A DNA stretch of 64,000 bases from Nonomuraea soli (GTDB lineage: Bacteria; Actinomycetota; Actinomycetes; Streptosporangiales; Streptosporangiaceae), in NCBI RefSeq assembly GCF_013761175.1, contig NZ_JACDUR010000007.1, forward strand, positions 418,915 to 482,914, read 5' to 3'. The position numbers were made by a program, and so were the translations under genes. Under the pieces are notes generated by a model. That model was not told the DNA's origin. It was given only the letters and a program-made list of their open reading frames with translations, and searched no databases. This document shows, in pieces, positions 28,732 through 38,355 of the stretch. Within the stretch, counting starts at the first letter, position 1. Each line of letters starts with the position of its first letter.

Positions 28732-30552
28732 ATGACCGAGGCACGCGCACTGCGGCGCGACGATCCGCGTGAGCTGGCCGGATACCGGCTCACCGGCGTG
28801 CTCGGCGACGGCGGCCAGGGCACCGTCTACCTCGGGCAGAAGGGCGGGCGCCACGTCGCGGTCAAGGTGCTGCACGCGCGGCTCGTGAGCGACCGCCGTG
28901 CCGTACGCAGGTTCCTGGCCGAGGCCGCCACGGCGGCCAGGATCGAGGGCGCCGGTACGGCACGCGTCGTCGACTCGGGCATGGCCGAGGAGCGGCCCTA
29001 CCTGATCAGCGAATACGTCGACGGACCCTCCCTGCAGCAGCACGTGCAGAGGTATGGCCCGCTGCACGGCGACGAGCTCGACGAGCTGGCGATCGGCACC
29101 ATCGGCGCGCTGTCCGCCATCCACCGGGCCCAGATCGTGCACAGGGACTTCAAGCCGTCGAACGTCCTGCTGGGCCCCGACGGCCCGCGGGTGATCGACT
29201 TCGGCATCGCCAGGACCGTCGACTCGGCGACCACGGCGACCAGCTCCGTGGTCGGCACCCCCGGATACATGGCGCCGGAGCAGATCGCGGGGGAGGACGC
29301 CACGGCCGCCTCCGACATCTTCGCCTGGGCCGCGACCGTCGCCTACGCGGCGACCGGGAGCTCGCTGTTCAGCGGGGCGAACATTCCCGCCGTCATGCAC
29401 AGGGTGTTGACGGCCGAGCCCGACCTGTCGGGCGTGGAGCGTCCGCTGCGGTCGGTGCTGGCCGACTGCCTGCGCAAGGACCCGGCGAGGCGGCCGACCG
29501 CGCGGCAGGTCCACGCCCGGCTGACCAGGCAGGCGTCCGCTCCACCCGCGCCGCTTCCCGCGTCCGTACGGCGGCGCAGACTCCTGATCGCCGGGATGCT
29601 CGTGCTCGTGCTGGCAGGCTCGGCGCTCGGAAGCATGTGGTGGCCCGACCGTCTCCCGGAGGCCGTCGGGCCGCAGCTCCACGAGAGCCTGTCGAGCACA
29701 CCCGGCTTCGGCCAGGCGATCGGCGGCCCGTTCGGCCCGGCGGGCGACCAGGTCACCGCGATGGCGGTCGGCTCCCTGCTCGGCGACCCGATCGTGGCCG
29801 CGGCCGGCGGCGGCGTGATCCACCTCCTGCGTCCCGGGGCCGAGCGGCCCCCGTACCGGGAGATCCCGGTGGGCTCGTCCAGGGTGACCTTCGTGGCGGT
29901 CACCGAGGTCGACGGCCGGGCGATGGTCGTCTACGTGGCCGACGGCGTCCTGCGCACCTGGAACGTCGCCGACGCGGAACCGGGCAGGTTCTTCACCTGC
30001 GACTCCGAGAACCCGCCGGTGGCCGTCGCCGACGGACGGGCCTACCTCGGCTGCCCCAACGGGCGAGTGATCACCGTGGATCTCAGGAGCGGCCGGCCCG
30101 CGGGCGAGCCACAGGTGTTCGAATCGGTGGTGACCGCCCTGGTCTGGGACGGCTTCCAGCTCGTCGTCGGCACCGGCGACGGGCACCTGCTCAGGGGCGG
30201 CGCCCGAGCCGCGGCGGGAGCACCCGTCACCAGGATCGGCCACCTCGGCGGCACGCGGATCGCCGTGGTCACGACCGACGGCCGCGTCGCGGTCTACGGG
30301 CCCGACCTCGCCGAGGTGATCTTCACGGCCGAGACCGCCCAGCCGCTGGCCGACGTCATCGAGCGCGATGGTGAGCTGGTGACCCTCGCGGGAGGGCGGG
30401 GCCTCAGCGCCCAGGAGGGTGAGCACGAGGTGCGGCTGCTGGACGAGCCGCACGAGGTCACCACGATCGCCGCCGGTGAGCTCGGCGGGCGTGCCGTGGT
30501 GGTGGCCGCGATCGGGGGATCGCGGCTGCGTGCCTGGAACCTGGACCGCTAG
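28732..30552 (+). CDS. Ser/Thr protein kinase (PknB type) with extracellular propeller
   Basis: 606 residues. Kinase domain about 15-270: glycine loop GDGGQGTVY (25-33), Lys45, catalytic HRDFKPSN (137-144) and DFG (156-158). One membrane helix at about 284-304. The exported part (about 310-606) is WD/PQQ-like repeats and ends RLRAWNLDR, a likely sensor. Start ATG 28732 has GGGGGAGAGGGG in front. Divergent from the EEP gene; the next gene is eno. Confidence 0.93.
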   Translation: MTEARALRRDDPRELAGYRLTGVLGDGGQGTVYLGQKGGRHVAVKVLHARLVSDRRAVRRFLAEAATAARIEGAGTARVVDSGMAEERPYLISEYVDGPSLQQHVQRYGPLHGDELDELAIGTIGALSAIHRAQIVHRDFKPSNVLLGPDGPRVIDFGIARTVDSATTATSSVVGTPGYMAPEQIAGEDATAASDIFAWAATVAYAATGSSLFSGANIPAVMHRVLTAEPDLSGVERPLRSVLADCLRKDPARRPTARQVHARLTRQASAPPAPLPASVRRRRLLIAGMLVLVLAGSALGSMWWPDRLPEAVGPQLHESLSSTPGFGQAIGGPFGPAGDQVTAMAVGSLLGDPIVAAAGGGVIHLLRPGAERPPYREIPVGSSRVTFVAVTEVDGRAMVVYVADGVLRTWNVADAEPGRFFTCDSENPPVAVADGRAYLGCPNGRVITVDLRSGRPAGEPQVFESVVTALVWDGFQLVVGTGDGHLLRGGARAAAGAPVTRIGHLGGTRIAVVTTDGRVAVYGPDLAEVIFTAETAQPLADVIERDGELVTLAGGRGLSAQEGEHEVRLLDEPHEVTTIAAGELGGRAVVVAAIGGSRLRAWNLDR

Positions 30553-30619
30553 CCGTACCAGGTAGTAGACCTCGGTAGGCTTTTGGCGCAACTGCCCTTC
30601 AACTCTAGGAGCGCTTGAC

Positions 30620-31897
<1,278 letters not shown>

Positions 31898-31942
31898 ATT
31901 CGGTTCGGCGCTGCCGAACCCCCGAATCTGGAGCGAACTTCG

Positions 31943-32515
31943 ATGAGTGACGAGGCTAGGCCCGGGAGCAACCGCGAACGCGAGGAGACCACCACTCCAC
32001 GCGTGCCCCGACCGACTCCCGGAGCCAAGCCCGGTGGACCTGCCGGTACGACCGGCAAGCCCGCCGCCTCGGGCGGGGGGAAGACGGGTGCGGCGGGGAA
32101 GGCCGGTGCCTCCGCCGCCAAGCCGAAGGTGCGCCGGCCGCAGCTCACCGGCCGGGCCGCCATCCTCGCCGTCGTCGTCTGCGCGATCGCGATGAGCCTG
32201 GCCTACCCCGTGCGCGAATACATCGCCCAGCGTCGCCAGCTCACCGAGCTGCAGGCCGAGAAGGACAAGGTGCTGGCCGAGCAGCGCAAGGTCGAGGAGC
32301 AGCGGCGGCAGGTGCAGGACCCCAACTGGACCAAGCGCACCGCACGCGAGCGGCTGCACTACTGTGACCCGGGCGCCAAGTGCTACATGGTGCCCAAGCC
32401 GAAACAGAGCGGCGGCACGACCACCGCCACGCAGGATTCGGCGACACCGCCCTGGTACGAAACGTTGTGGGAGTCGGTGGTCGCCGCCGACACGGGGGAG
32501 ACAAGTGGAAGCTAG
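31943..32515 (+). CDS. ftsB: Septum formation initiator FtsB/DivIC-like protein
   Basis: 190 residues. Long basic Pro/Gly/Ala-rich cytoplasmic tail (1-65), one membrane helix (about 70-91), coiled coil (about 93-125) and a short extracytoplasmic end with ARERLHYCDPGAKCYMVP. This matches DivIC/FtsB proteins of the divisome. The tail is longer than in most bacteria, as usual in actinomycetes. Downstream of eno and overlapping the DUF501 gene. Confidence 0.92.
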   Translation: MSDEARPGSNREREETTTPRVPRPTPGAKPGGPAGTTGKPAASGGGKTGAAGKAGASAAKPKVRRPQLTGRAAILAVVVCAIAMSLAYPVREYIAQRRQLTELQAEKDKVLAEQRKVEEQRRQVQDPNWTKRTARERLHYCDPGAKCYMVPKPKQSGGTTTATQDSATPPWYETLWESVVAADTGETSGS

Positions 32516-32993
32516 CGACGTCGAGGCCATCGAGCGGCAGCTCGGGCGCGAGCCCCGCGGACTGCGCGAGGTGGCCCACCGCTGCCCGTGCGGGCGCCCT
32601 GACGTGGTCGAGACCGCGCCCCGCCTGCCCGACGGCACCCCCTTCCCCACCCTGTACTACCTGACCTGCCCCCGGGCCAACTCCGAGATCGGCACCCTCG
32701 AGAGCTCGGGGATGATGAAGGAGATGCAGGCCCGCCTGGCCGAGGACCCCGCGCTGGCCGCGGCCTACCAGGCGGCGCACGACGACTACCTCGCCCGCCG
32801 CGACAAGGCCGCCGAGGAGTCCGGCGTCGAACCACTGCCGCCGGGCACCCAGAGCTCGGGCGGCATGCCCACCCGCGTGAAGTGCCTGCACGCCCTGGTC
32901 GCCCAGGAGCTGGCCGTTCCGGGCAGCAACCCGTTCGGACGCGAGGCGCTCGACGCGCTGCCCGAGTGGTGGGCGGAGGGGCCGTGCGCGTAG
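32505..32993 (+). CDS. DUF501 family protein
   Basis: 162 residues. The GTG start at 32505 lies inside the end of ftsB (11-nt overlap) with GGGGGAG upstream. Conserved actinomycete family between ftsB and ppx. Cys in RCPCGRPDV and TCPRANSEI suggest a metal site or disulfide. Function unknown; constant position beside ftsB and ppx is the only hint. Confidence 0.9.
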   Translation: MEASDVEAIERQLGREPRGLREVAHRCPCGRPDVVETAPRLPDGTPFPTLYYLTCPRANSEIGTLESSGMMKEMQARLAEDPALAAAYQAAHDDYLARRDKAAEESGVEPLPPGTQSSGGMPTRVKCLHALVAQELAVPGSNPFGREALDALPEWWAEGPCA

Positions 32994-33958
32994 CCGCCAT
33001 CGACTGCGGCACCAACTCGGTGCGGCTGCTCATCGCCGACATCTCCGGTGATGAGCTCACCGACGTCGAGCGCCTGATGGAGATCGTCCGGCTCGGCCAG
33101 GACGTCGACAGGACCGGGCGGCTCGCTCCCGAGGCCCTGGAGCGCACCTTCGCGGCGATGCGGGGGTATCGCAAGCTCATCGACCAGCACGGGGCCGTGT
33201 CCACGCGTGTGGTGGCCACCAGCGCCACGCGCGATGCGGCCAACCGCGACGAGTTCGTGTCGGGGGTGCTGGAGATCTTCGGGGTGGAGCCGGAGGTGGT
33301 GTCGGGCGCGGAGGAGGCGCAACTGTCGTTCACCGGCGCCACCCGCAGCCTCGCGACCGCCGCCACCACGACCGCCACCGACCTGGCCCCGGCCGCGACC
33401 GGCAGCGTGCAGGGTCCCGTCCAGGCCCCCTTCCTGGTCGTCGACATCGGCGGTGGCTCGACCGAGTTCGTCGTCGGCTCCGAAGCGGCGCAAGGCGCGC
33501 TCTCCGTCGACATCGGATGCGTGCGCCTGACCGAGCGCCACCTGCGCGGCGCGGGCGACCCCCCGCCGGCCGAGGCGGTGGAGCGCGTGGTCGCCGACAT
33601 CGAGGCCGCGCTCGACCAGGTGGCGGCCGCCGTACCCGTCGCCGGTGCGCGCACCCTCGTGGGCCTGGCCGGTTCGGTGACCACGGTGGCGGGCATCTCC
33701 CTCGACCTGCCCGAATACGACCCCGAGCGCATCCACCACTCGCGTGTCCCAGCCGCCCGGGTCCACGAGGTGTCGGCCGATCTGCTCGCGATGACGCACG
33801 ACCAGCGTGCGGCGATCCCGGTCATGCATCCCGGCCGCGTCGACGTCATCTCCGCCGGCGCGCTGATCCTCGACCGCATCGTCAGGCGGTTCGGTTTCTC
33901 CGATGTGGTGGTCAGCGAACACGACATCCTCGACGGGATCGCCTGGTCTCAGGTCTGA
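32984..33958 (+). CDS. ppx: Exopolyphosphatase/guanosine pentaphosphatase (Ppx/GppA)
   Basis: 324 residues. Sugar-kinase/Hsp70-type phosphate motifs AIDCGTNSVRLL (5-16) and VVDIGGGSTEF are present. A low-complexity Ala/Thr insert (SLATAATTTATDLAPAA) precedes the second motif. Degrades polyphosphate or pppGpp. The GTG start has GGAGG upstream and overlaps DUF501 by 10 nt. Confidence 0.95.
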   Translation: MRVAAIDCGTNSVRLLIADISGDELTDVERLMEIVRLGQDVDRTGRLAPEALERTFAAMRGYRKLIDQHGAVSTRVVATSATRDAANRDEFVSGVLEIFGVEPEVVSGAEEAQLSFTGATRSLATAATTTATDLAPAATGSVQGPVQAPFLVVDIGGGSTEFVVGSEAAQGALSVDIGCVRLTERHLRGAGDPPPAEAVERVVADIEAALDQVAAAVPVAGARTLVGLAGSVTTVAGISLDLPEYDPERIHHSRVPAARVHEVSADLLAMTHDQRAAIPVMHPGRVDVISAGALILDRIVRRFGFSDVVVSEHDILDGIAWSQV

Positions 33959-34227
33959 CGTCGCGCGATTGTGACCTGATGGTGATCCTCGCGCCGCGCT
34001 TGGGTTTCCGCATTTCCGCAGGTAGCGATCGGGTTGCATGAAAACCTGAAGTTTTTGCAACGAAATATGGACATCAGCTGCCAGTTGTCCGTATTGAGCG
34101 GGCAATCGAGTTTGTGCTTAAGTAAAGAGGCTTTACGGGGGCTTTGCCATCTTGCCGTGCGCAGAAGGCGACGGCGTGGCGACCGTTCCCGAGCGTGTCT
34201 TTCCTCCTAGGAATGGAGCACTCTCAC
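33959..34227 (+). promoter_or_regulatory. Long leader/promoter region of the secreted Ig-like protein gene
   Basis: 269 bp without a gene, AT-richer than its surroundings. It holds an imperfect stem (arms 34033-34045 and 34051-34061), a possible promoter TTGAGC (34094) with TTAAGT (34118) at 18-bp spacing, and a perfect inverted repeat GTAAAG/CTTTAC (34122-34136) at the likely start of transcription. The stem may end ppx transcription or belong to the leader. Confidence 0.45.
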
Positions 34228-35610
34228 ATGAAGTCTCTCGGTTTGGCCCGCAGGATGGCGGCGCTCGGCGCCTCCACCGCGGTGCTGGCCACCATGGTCG
34301 CGGGGCTGATGGCCGGCTCCGCCCAGGCGGCCACCTCGGCGACGGCCGGGTCGGCCACCTCGTCCGCCGCCGCGAAGCCCAAGGTCTCGGTTGCCACGCC
34401 CGTTGTTTCTGAGAAGCACTACTGGGGTGGCTGTCCGACCACGGTCAAGTTCTCCGCGAAGATCAAGGTGAAGCTGACGGGTGGCAAGACCACCCTGGCT
34501 TACCGCTGGCTTCACGGTGACGGGTCCAAGAGCAAGGTCTCCACGATCGGGCTCAAGGGCAGCGGCACCAAGTACGTCACCGTCAAGCAGTCTCTGACCT
34601 TCGACGAGAACGTCAAGGGCTGGGAGGCGCTGCAGGTCCTCGGTCCGCGGAAGGTGACCTCGAAGAAGGTCTACTTCCAGGTCGAGTGCACCAACGGCAT
34701 GCCGACCCACCCGCAGACCCCGTCCGCTTGGGCCAAGGCCTGGGCGAGCCCCGACCACTACGTCGGTTCCTGCAACGTCGGCGCCAGGATCAACTTCTCC
34801 GGCGTCATCAAGGTCGACGACCCGCGCTGGGTGCGTTACCGCTGGATCCTCAACGGTGACGTGGTCGACCGCGGTGCGGTGAAGGTGTACGACGCTCGTC
34901 GTGTCGGCTTCAGCTTCACGCCGCGCGAGAGCCACCGTGGCTGGGCCGTCCTGCAGCTGCTGGGCAAGAACGCCGCGGACTCCAACCGTGTCCACTACAA
35001 GGTCTGGTGCAAGGACGAGGCCCCGGCCACCGTCTCTGTCTCCGAGATCAGCGTCAAGGTGAACGAGGCCGTGTGCCCCGCCACCCCGTCGGCTGACTTC
35101 AGCGCCACGCTGTACGCCAGCCGCAAGACCCTGGTGCACTTCAAGTGGACCGTGGGCGACAAGGTCGTGACCGGTTCCGAGTGGGTCGACGGGTCGAAGA
35201 CCATCGTCGGTCCGAGCCGCACCACCACCGGTGGCGCGACGCTCGAGGTGACCGGCCCGGTGTCGATCACCCGTAACGCCACCGTCGTCCTGGCCTGCAA
35301 GCCGGCTCCGTCCAGCGTTGCGGCCGACTGGGTCGACGCCGAGTGGGTCAACGTCGTCTGCGAGGACGGCAAGGTCAAGTCGGCCGACCTCAAGGTCACC
35401 GGCAAGTTCACGGTCACCGGCACCAAGACGGTCGAGTGGAGCCTGTCCACCGCCGCCGGTGTGGCGGCCTCGGGCTCCGAGACCCTGACGAACGCGTCCA
35501 AGGTGGTCAGCGCGACCGTCTCGAACGCCGCTCAGGCGGGCAACTTCGGCAAGCTGGTCGTGCCCGGTGACGACGAGCTCGACAACGTCGGCGCGCCGAC
35601 CTGCGTGTAG
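34228..35610 (+). CDS. Secreted protein of four Cys-paired Ig-like modules
   Basis: 460 residues. Signal peptide cut near residue 34 (SAQA-ATS). The mature part is four beta-rich modules, each with one Cys near its start and one near its end: C69/C154, C182/C261, C283/C357, C378/C459. I infer one disulfide per module. No catalytic residues, anchor or sortase signal. The codon choice (AAG, GTC, GGC, ACC) looks like a strongly expressed gene, and it has its own promoter region and a clean terminator. I do not recognise the family. Start ATG 34228 has GGAG at 9 nt; ATG 34213 is the alternative. Confidence 0.85.
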   Translation: MKSLGLARRMAALGASTAVLATMVAGLMAGSAQAATSATAGSATSSAAAKPKVSVATPVVSEKHYWGGCPTTVKFSAKIKVKLTGGKTTLAYRWLHGDGSKSKVSTIGLKGSGTKYVTVKQSLTFDENVKGWEALQVLGPRKVTSKKVYFQVECTNGMPTHPQTPSAWAKAWASPDHYVGSCNVGARINFSGVIKVDDPRWVRYRWILNGDVVDRGAVKVYDARRVGFSFTPRESHRGWAVLQLLGKNAADSNRVHYKVWCKDEAPATVSVSEISVKVNEAVCPATPSADFSATLYASRKTLVHFKWTVGDKVVTGSEWVDGSKTIVGPSRTTTGGATLEVTGPVSITRNATVVLACKPAPSSVAADWVDAEWVNVVCEDGKVKSADLKVTGKFTVTGTKTVEWSLSTAAGVAASGSETLTNASKVVSATVSNAAQAGNFGKLVVPGDDELDNVGAPTCV

Positions 35611-35626
35611 TTCGCACCTCTGATTC

Positions 35627-35657
35627 GGGCGGCTCTCAGTTCCACGGAGAGCCGCCC
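35627..35657 (+). terminator. Rho-independent-type terminator after secreted Ig-like gene
   Basis: Perfect 11-bp stem GGGCGGCTCTC (35627-35637) with GAGAGCCGCCC (35647-35657), 9-nt loop, followed by GTTTCGTG. 16 bp after the stop codon. Confidence 0.85.
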
Positions 35658-35706
35658 GTTTCGTGTCTCGGGCATCTCGGTCCTCCCATGAGGCACCATC
35701 AGTCCC

Positions 35707-36465
35707 ATGAGCTTTGTACGGCCCGGCACCGGATGGCCTGACGACCCGGCCACCCCCGACACCCCGGTCGCCCACACCCCTGACGATGTACGGAAGCTGG
35801 CCGCCGCCAGCCGTACCCTCGGCGAGCTCACCGCGCGCCAGTCGGTGTGCAGGACCTGCCCACGCCTCGTGGAGTGGCGCGAGGAGGTCGCCGACGTCAA
35901 GCGGCGGGCCTTCGCGGGCGAGACGTACTGGGGCCGCCCCATCGCCGGCTGGGGCGCCGACCGGCCCAAGCTGATGATCGTGGGCCTGGCTCCGGCGGCG
36001 CACGGCGGCAACAGGACGGGCCGCATCTTCACGGGTGACCGCAGCGGCGACTGGCTGTTCGCGTCGCTGCATCGCACCGGCTTCGCCGTACAGGAGACGA
36101 GCACGTACGCCGGCGACGGCCAGGAGCTGATCGACGCGCGGATGGCGGCGGCGGTGCGGTGCGCGCCCCCGGCCAACAAGCCCACCCCGCAGGAGCGCGA
36201 CGCCTGCCTGCCGTGGCTGGTCAGGGAGCTGGAGCTGGCAGGCCCGCGGGTGATCGTGACGCTGGGCGGCTTCGCGTGGCAGGCGTTGTGGGCGGCGCTG
36301 CCCGACGCGCCCAGGCCGCGTCCGGTCTTCGGGCACGGGGCGGAAGTGCAGCTCGATGGCCTGACGGTGCTGGGCTGCTACCACCCGAGCCAGCAGAACA
36401 CCTTCACGGGCAGGGTGACGGCGCAGATGCTCGACGACGTGTTCCGCCGCGCCGCGGCACTGTGA
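35707..36465 (+). CDS. Uracil-DNA glycosylase, family 5 (UDGb) type
   Basis: 252 residues. Motif A GLAPAAHGGNRTGR (93-106) with no Asp in the activation position is the family 5 pattern; motif B is in CYHPSQQNT (about 222-230). Four Cys (C48, C51, C152, C167) fit the [4Fe-4S] cluster. Removes uracil and related damaged bases from DNA. Independent of the neighbours except for position before ndh. Confidence 0.93.
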   Translation: MSFVRPGTGWPDDPATPDTPVAHTPDDVRKLAAASRTLGELTARQSVCRTCPRLVEWREEVADVKRRAFAGETYWGRPIAGWGADRPKLMIVGLAPAAHGGNRTGRIFTGDRSGDWLFASLHRTGFAVQETSTYAGDGQELIDARMAAAVRCAPPANKPTPQERDACLPWLVRELELAGPRVIVTLGGFAWQALWAALPDAPRPRPVFGHGAEVQLDGLTVLGCYHPSQQNTFTGRVTAQMLDDVFRRAAAL

Positions 36466-36515
36466 CGAGTCACACGCGGCCGGGGGAATGACCGCCCGGA
36501 GAAGTTGGTTTACGC

Positions 36516-36533
36516 TTGTGAATGCTTTCACAA
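36516..36533. promoter_or_regulatory. Rex operator in ndh promoter
   Basis: TTGTGAATGCTTTCACAA exactly fits the Streptomyces Rex consensus TTGTGAA-N4-TTCACAA and extends by two more paired bases on each side. It lies 25 bp before the ndh start. Rex represses at low NADH/NAD+ and releases DNA when NADH rises, so ndh is probably induced under high NADH or oxygen limitation. Confidence 0.92.
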
Positions 36534-36558
36534 GCTTCCACCTAAGGAGTGGGTCAAG

Positions 36559-37863
36559 GTGAAGGACATCTTGATCGTTGGCGGCGGATACGTCGGCATG
36601 TACACAGCCCTGCGCCTTCAGCGCAAGCTGCGCAGGCCCCTGAAGAAGGGCGACGTGCGCATCACCGTCATCGACCCGCAGTCCTACATGACCTACCAGC
36701 CGTTCCTCCCGGAGGCCGCGGCGGGCAACGTCCAGCCGCGCCACATGGTCGCCTCGCTGCGCCGCCTGCTTCCCAAGGTGCGCATACTCAACGGCATGGT
36801 GACCAAGGTCAACCACGCCGCCAAGCGGGCGACCTTCCAGCCGGCGGAGGGCGAGGAGCGAGAGGTCGGCTACGACGTCATCGTCATGGCCGCCGGCTCG
36901 ATCTCGCGCACGCTGCCCATCCCCGGCCTGACCGACGTCGGCATCGGCTTCAAGTCGGTGGCCGAGGCGATCGCCCTGCGCAACCGCGTCCTCAGCAAGA
37001 TCGACCTGGCCGAGTCGACCGAGGACCCGGCGCTGCGCAAGAAGGCGCTCACGTTCGTGGTGGTCGGCGCCGGATTCGCCGGCGTGGAGGCCCTGGCCGA
37101 GCTCGAGGACATGGCCAAGGACGCCACCCGCTACTACCGCAACATCAAGCCCCAGGACTTCCACTGGGTGCTGGTCGAGGCCAGCAACCGCATCCTGCCC
37201 GAGGTCGGCCCCGAGATGGGCCGCTGGACCCTGGAGCAGCTGCGCGAGCGCGGCATCGACGTGCGCATGGAGACCAGGCTCAACTCGGCCGTCGGCGGCC
37301 ACATCGAGCTGTCGGACGGCACCGCCTTCGACGCCGAGACGCTGGTCTGGACGGCGGGCGTCAAGCCCAGCCAGGTGGTCAACGCCACCGACCTGCCGAT
37401 CGACGACCGCGGCCGGATCAAGGCCACCCCGAGGCTGAACGTCGAGGACACCCCCGACGCCTTCGCCGCGGGCGACGTCGCGGGCGTGCCCGACGTGACG
37501 ATGCCCGGGGAGTACTGCGCCCCCAACGCCCAGCACGCCGTACGGCAGGCCAAGGTGCTGGCCGACAACATCGTGCGCCACCTCGAGGGCGACGAGCTGA
37601 AGGAGTACCGCCACAAGTACGTCGGCTCGGTGGCGGGCCTGGGCCTGCACAAGGGTGTGGCCAACGTCTACGGCGTGAAGCTGCGCGGCTTCCCGGCGTG
37701 GTTCATGCACCGCACCTACCACCTGTCGCGCGTGCCCACGCTCAACCGCAAGGTCCGCGTGGTCGTCGACTGGACCCTCGCGCTGCTCTTCAAGCGCGAA
37801 ACGATCTCGCTGGGCGAGATCGAACACCCGCGTGACGGGTTCCGTGCAGCGGTGAACAGCTAG
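36559..37863 (+). CDS. ndh: Type II NADH dehydrogenase (NDH-2)
   Basis: 434 residues. FAD-binding GGGYVG (8-13), NADH-binding VVVGAGFAGVEAL (about 157-169), and FAAGDVAGVP near the C-terminus. A basic amphipathic C-terminal region (VDWTLALLFKRE) anchors it to the membrane. Passes electrons from NADH to menaquinone without proton pumping. GTG start with AAGGAG 9 nt upstream. Under a Rex operator. Confidence 0.96.
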   Translation: MKDILIVGGGYVGMYTALRLQRKLRRPLKKGDVRITVIDPQSYMTYQPFLPEAAAGNVQPRHMVASLRRLLPKVRILNGMVTKVNHAAKRATFQPAEGEEREVGYDVIVMAAGSISRTLPIPGLTDVGIGFKSVAEAIALRNRVLSKIDLAESTEDPALRKKALTFVVVGAGFAGVEALAELEDMAKDATRYYRNIKPQDFHWVLVEASNRILPEVGPEMGRWTLEQLRERGIDVRMETRLNSAVGGHIELSDGTAFDAETLVWTAGVKPSQVVNATDLPIDDRGRIKATPRLNVEDTPDAFAAGDVAGVPDVTMPGEYCAPNAQHAVRQAKVLADNIVRHLEGDELKEYRHKYVGSVAGLGLHKGVANVYGVKLRGFPAWFMHRTYHLSRVPTLNRKVRVVVDWTLALLFKRETISLGEIEHPRDGFRAAVNS

Positions 37864-37879
37864 TTTTCAGTACGGCTTG

Positions 37880-37917
37880 CGCCCCGGTGTGCCATCTTTG
37901 GCACATCGGGGCGTTTT
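37880..37917 (+). terminator. Terminator after ndh
   Basis: 14-bp stem with one G-T pair (37880-37893 with 37900-37913), loop ATCTTT, followed by TTTT. Classic intrinsic terminator 16 bp after the ndh stop. Confidence 0.88.
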
Positions 37918-38080
37918 GCGTTCAAAGTCGGTTGCCAGAGTGTCCCGAGCCTGTGACCATCTATGAGATGCCATTTCAAGCCCGCAGCATTCACCACGAA
38001 CCAGGACCACCCTCACATCTGTGACGCATGATGCCAAGTTGTGCTCCTCGGGAGCATGGTCTGAATCGTATGATTGCCGC

Positions 38081-38153
38081 GCCCCCGTAGCCCAATGGCA
38101 GAGGCAAACCCCTTAAAAGGGTTGATGTGCGGGTTCGACTCCCGCCGGGGGCA
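38081..38153 (+). tRNA. tRNA with anticodon UAA (Leu codon UUA) but class-I shape
   Basis: 73 nt, CCA not encoded. Acceptor GCCCCCG/CGGGGGC pairs fully (38081-38087 with 38146-38152), discriminator A38153. D-arm 38090-38105. Anticodon stem AACCC/GGGTT with loop CTTAAAA, anticodon UAA at 38114-38116. Variable loop only 5 nt (GATGT). T-arm GCGGG-TTCGACT-CCCGC. A UAA anticodon means Leu (UUA), yet leucine tRNAs normally have a long variable arm, so the charged amino acid is uncertain. The flanks 37918-38080 and 38154-38355 hold no gene; 38155-38215 is AT-rich. Confidence 0.88.
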
Positions 38154-38355
38154 CTGGCATGCCCTCGGAATCATTATGCCATTGACCAGGCATTTCTTAT
38201 TAACAGAGAACTTATGTGGCCCCGGGAACTCCAGGCGGCGGTCGCTCGTTGATCCTTCGCCCGACACCCTCGGTTGACCACGAACCACAGCGCGAGTGGC
38301 CGGTGCGAGCGTCGGTCGATAAGGTGATCGCACTGGTCGCAGCGTGGAGGCAGCG

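Noticed and set aside
34207..37827. Long minus-strand open frame opposite the secreted gene, UDG and ndh
   Set aside because: Runs antisense across three well-supported genes, a terminator and the Rex operator.
38081..38355. tRNA as attachment site of an integrated element
   Set aside because: No integrase, no partial tRNA repeat and no phage genes nearby; the flanking genes are the conserved chromosomal ones.
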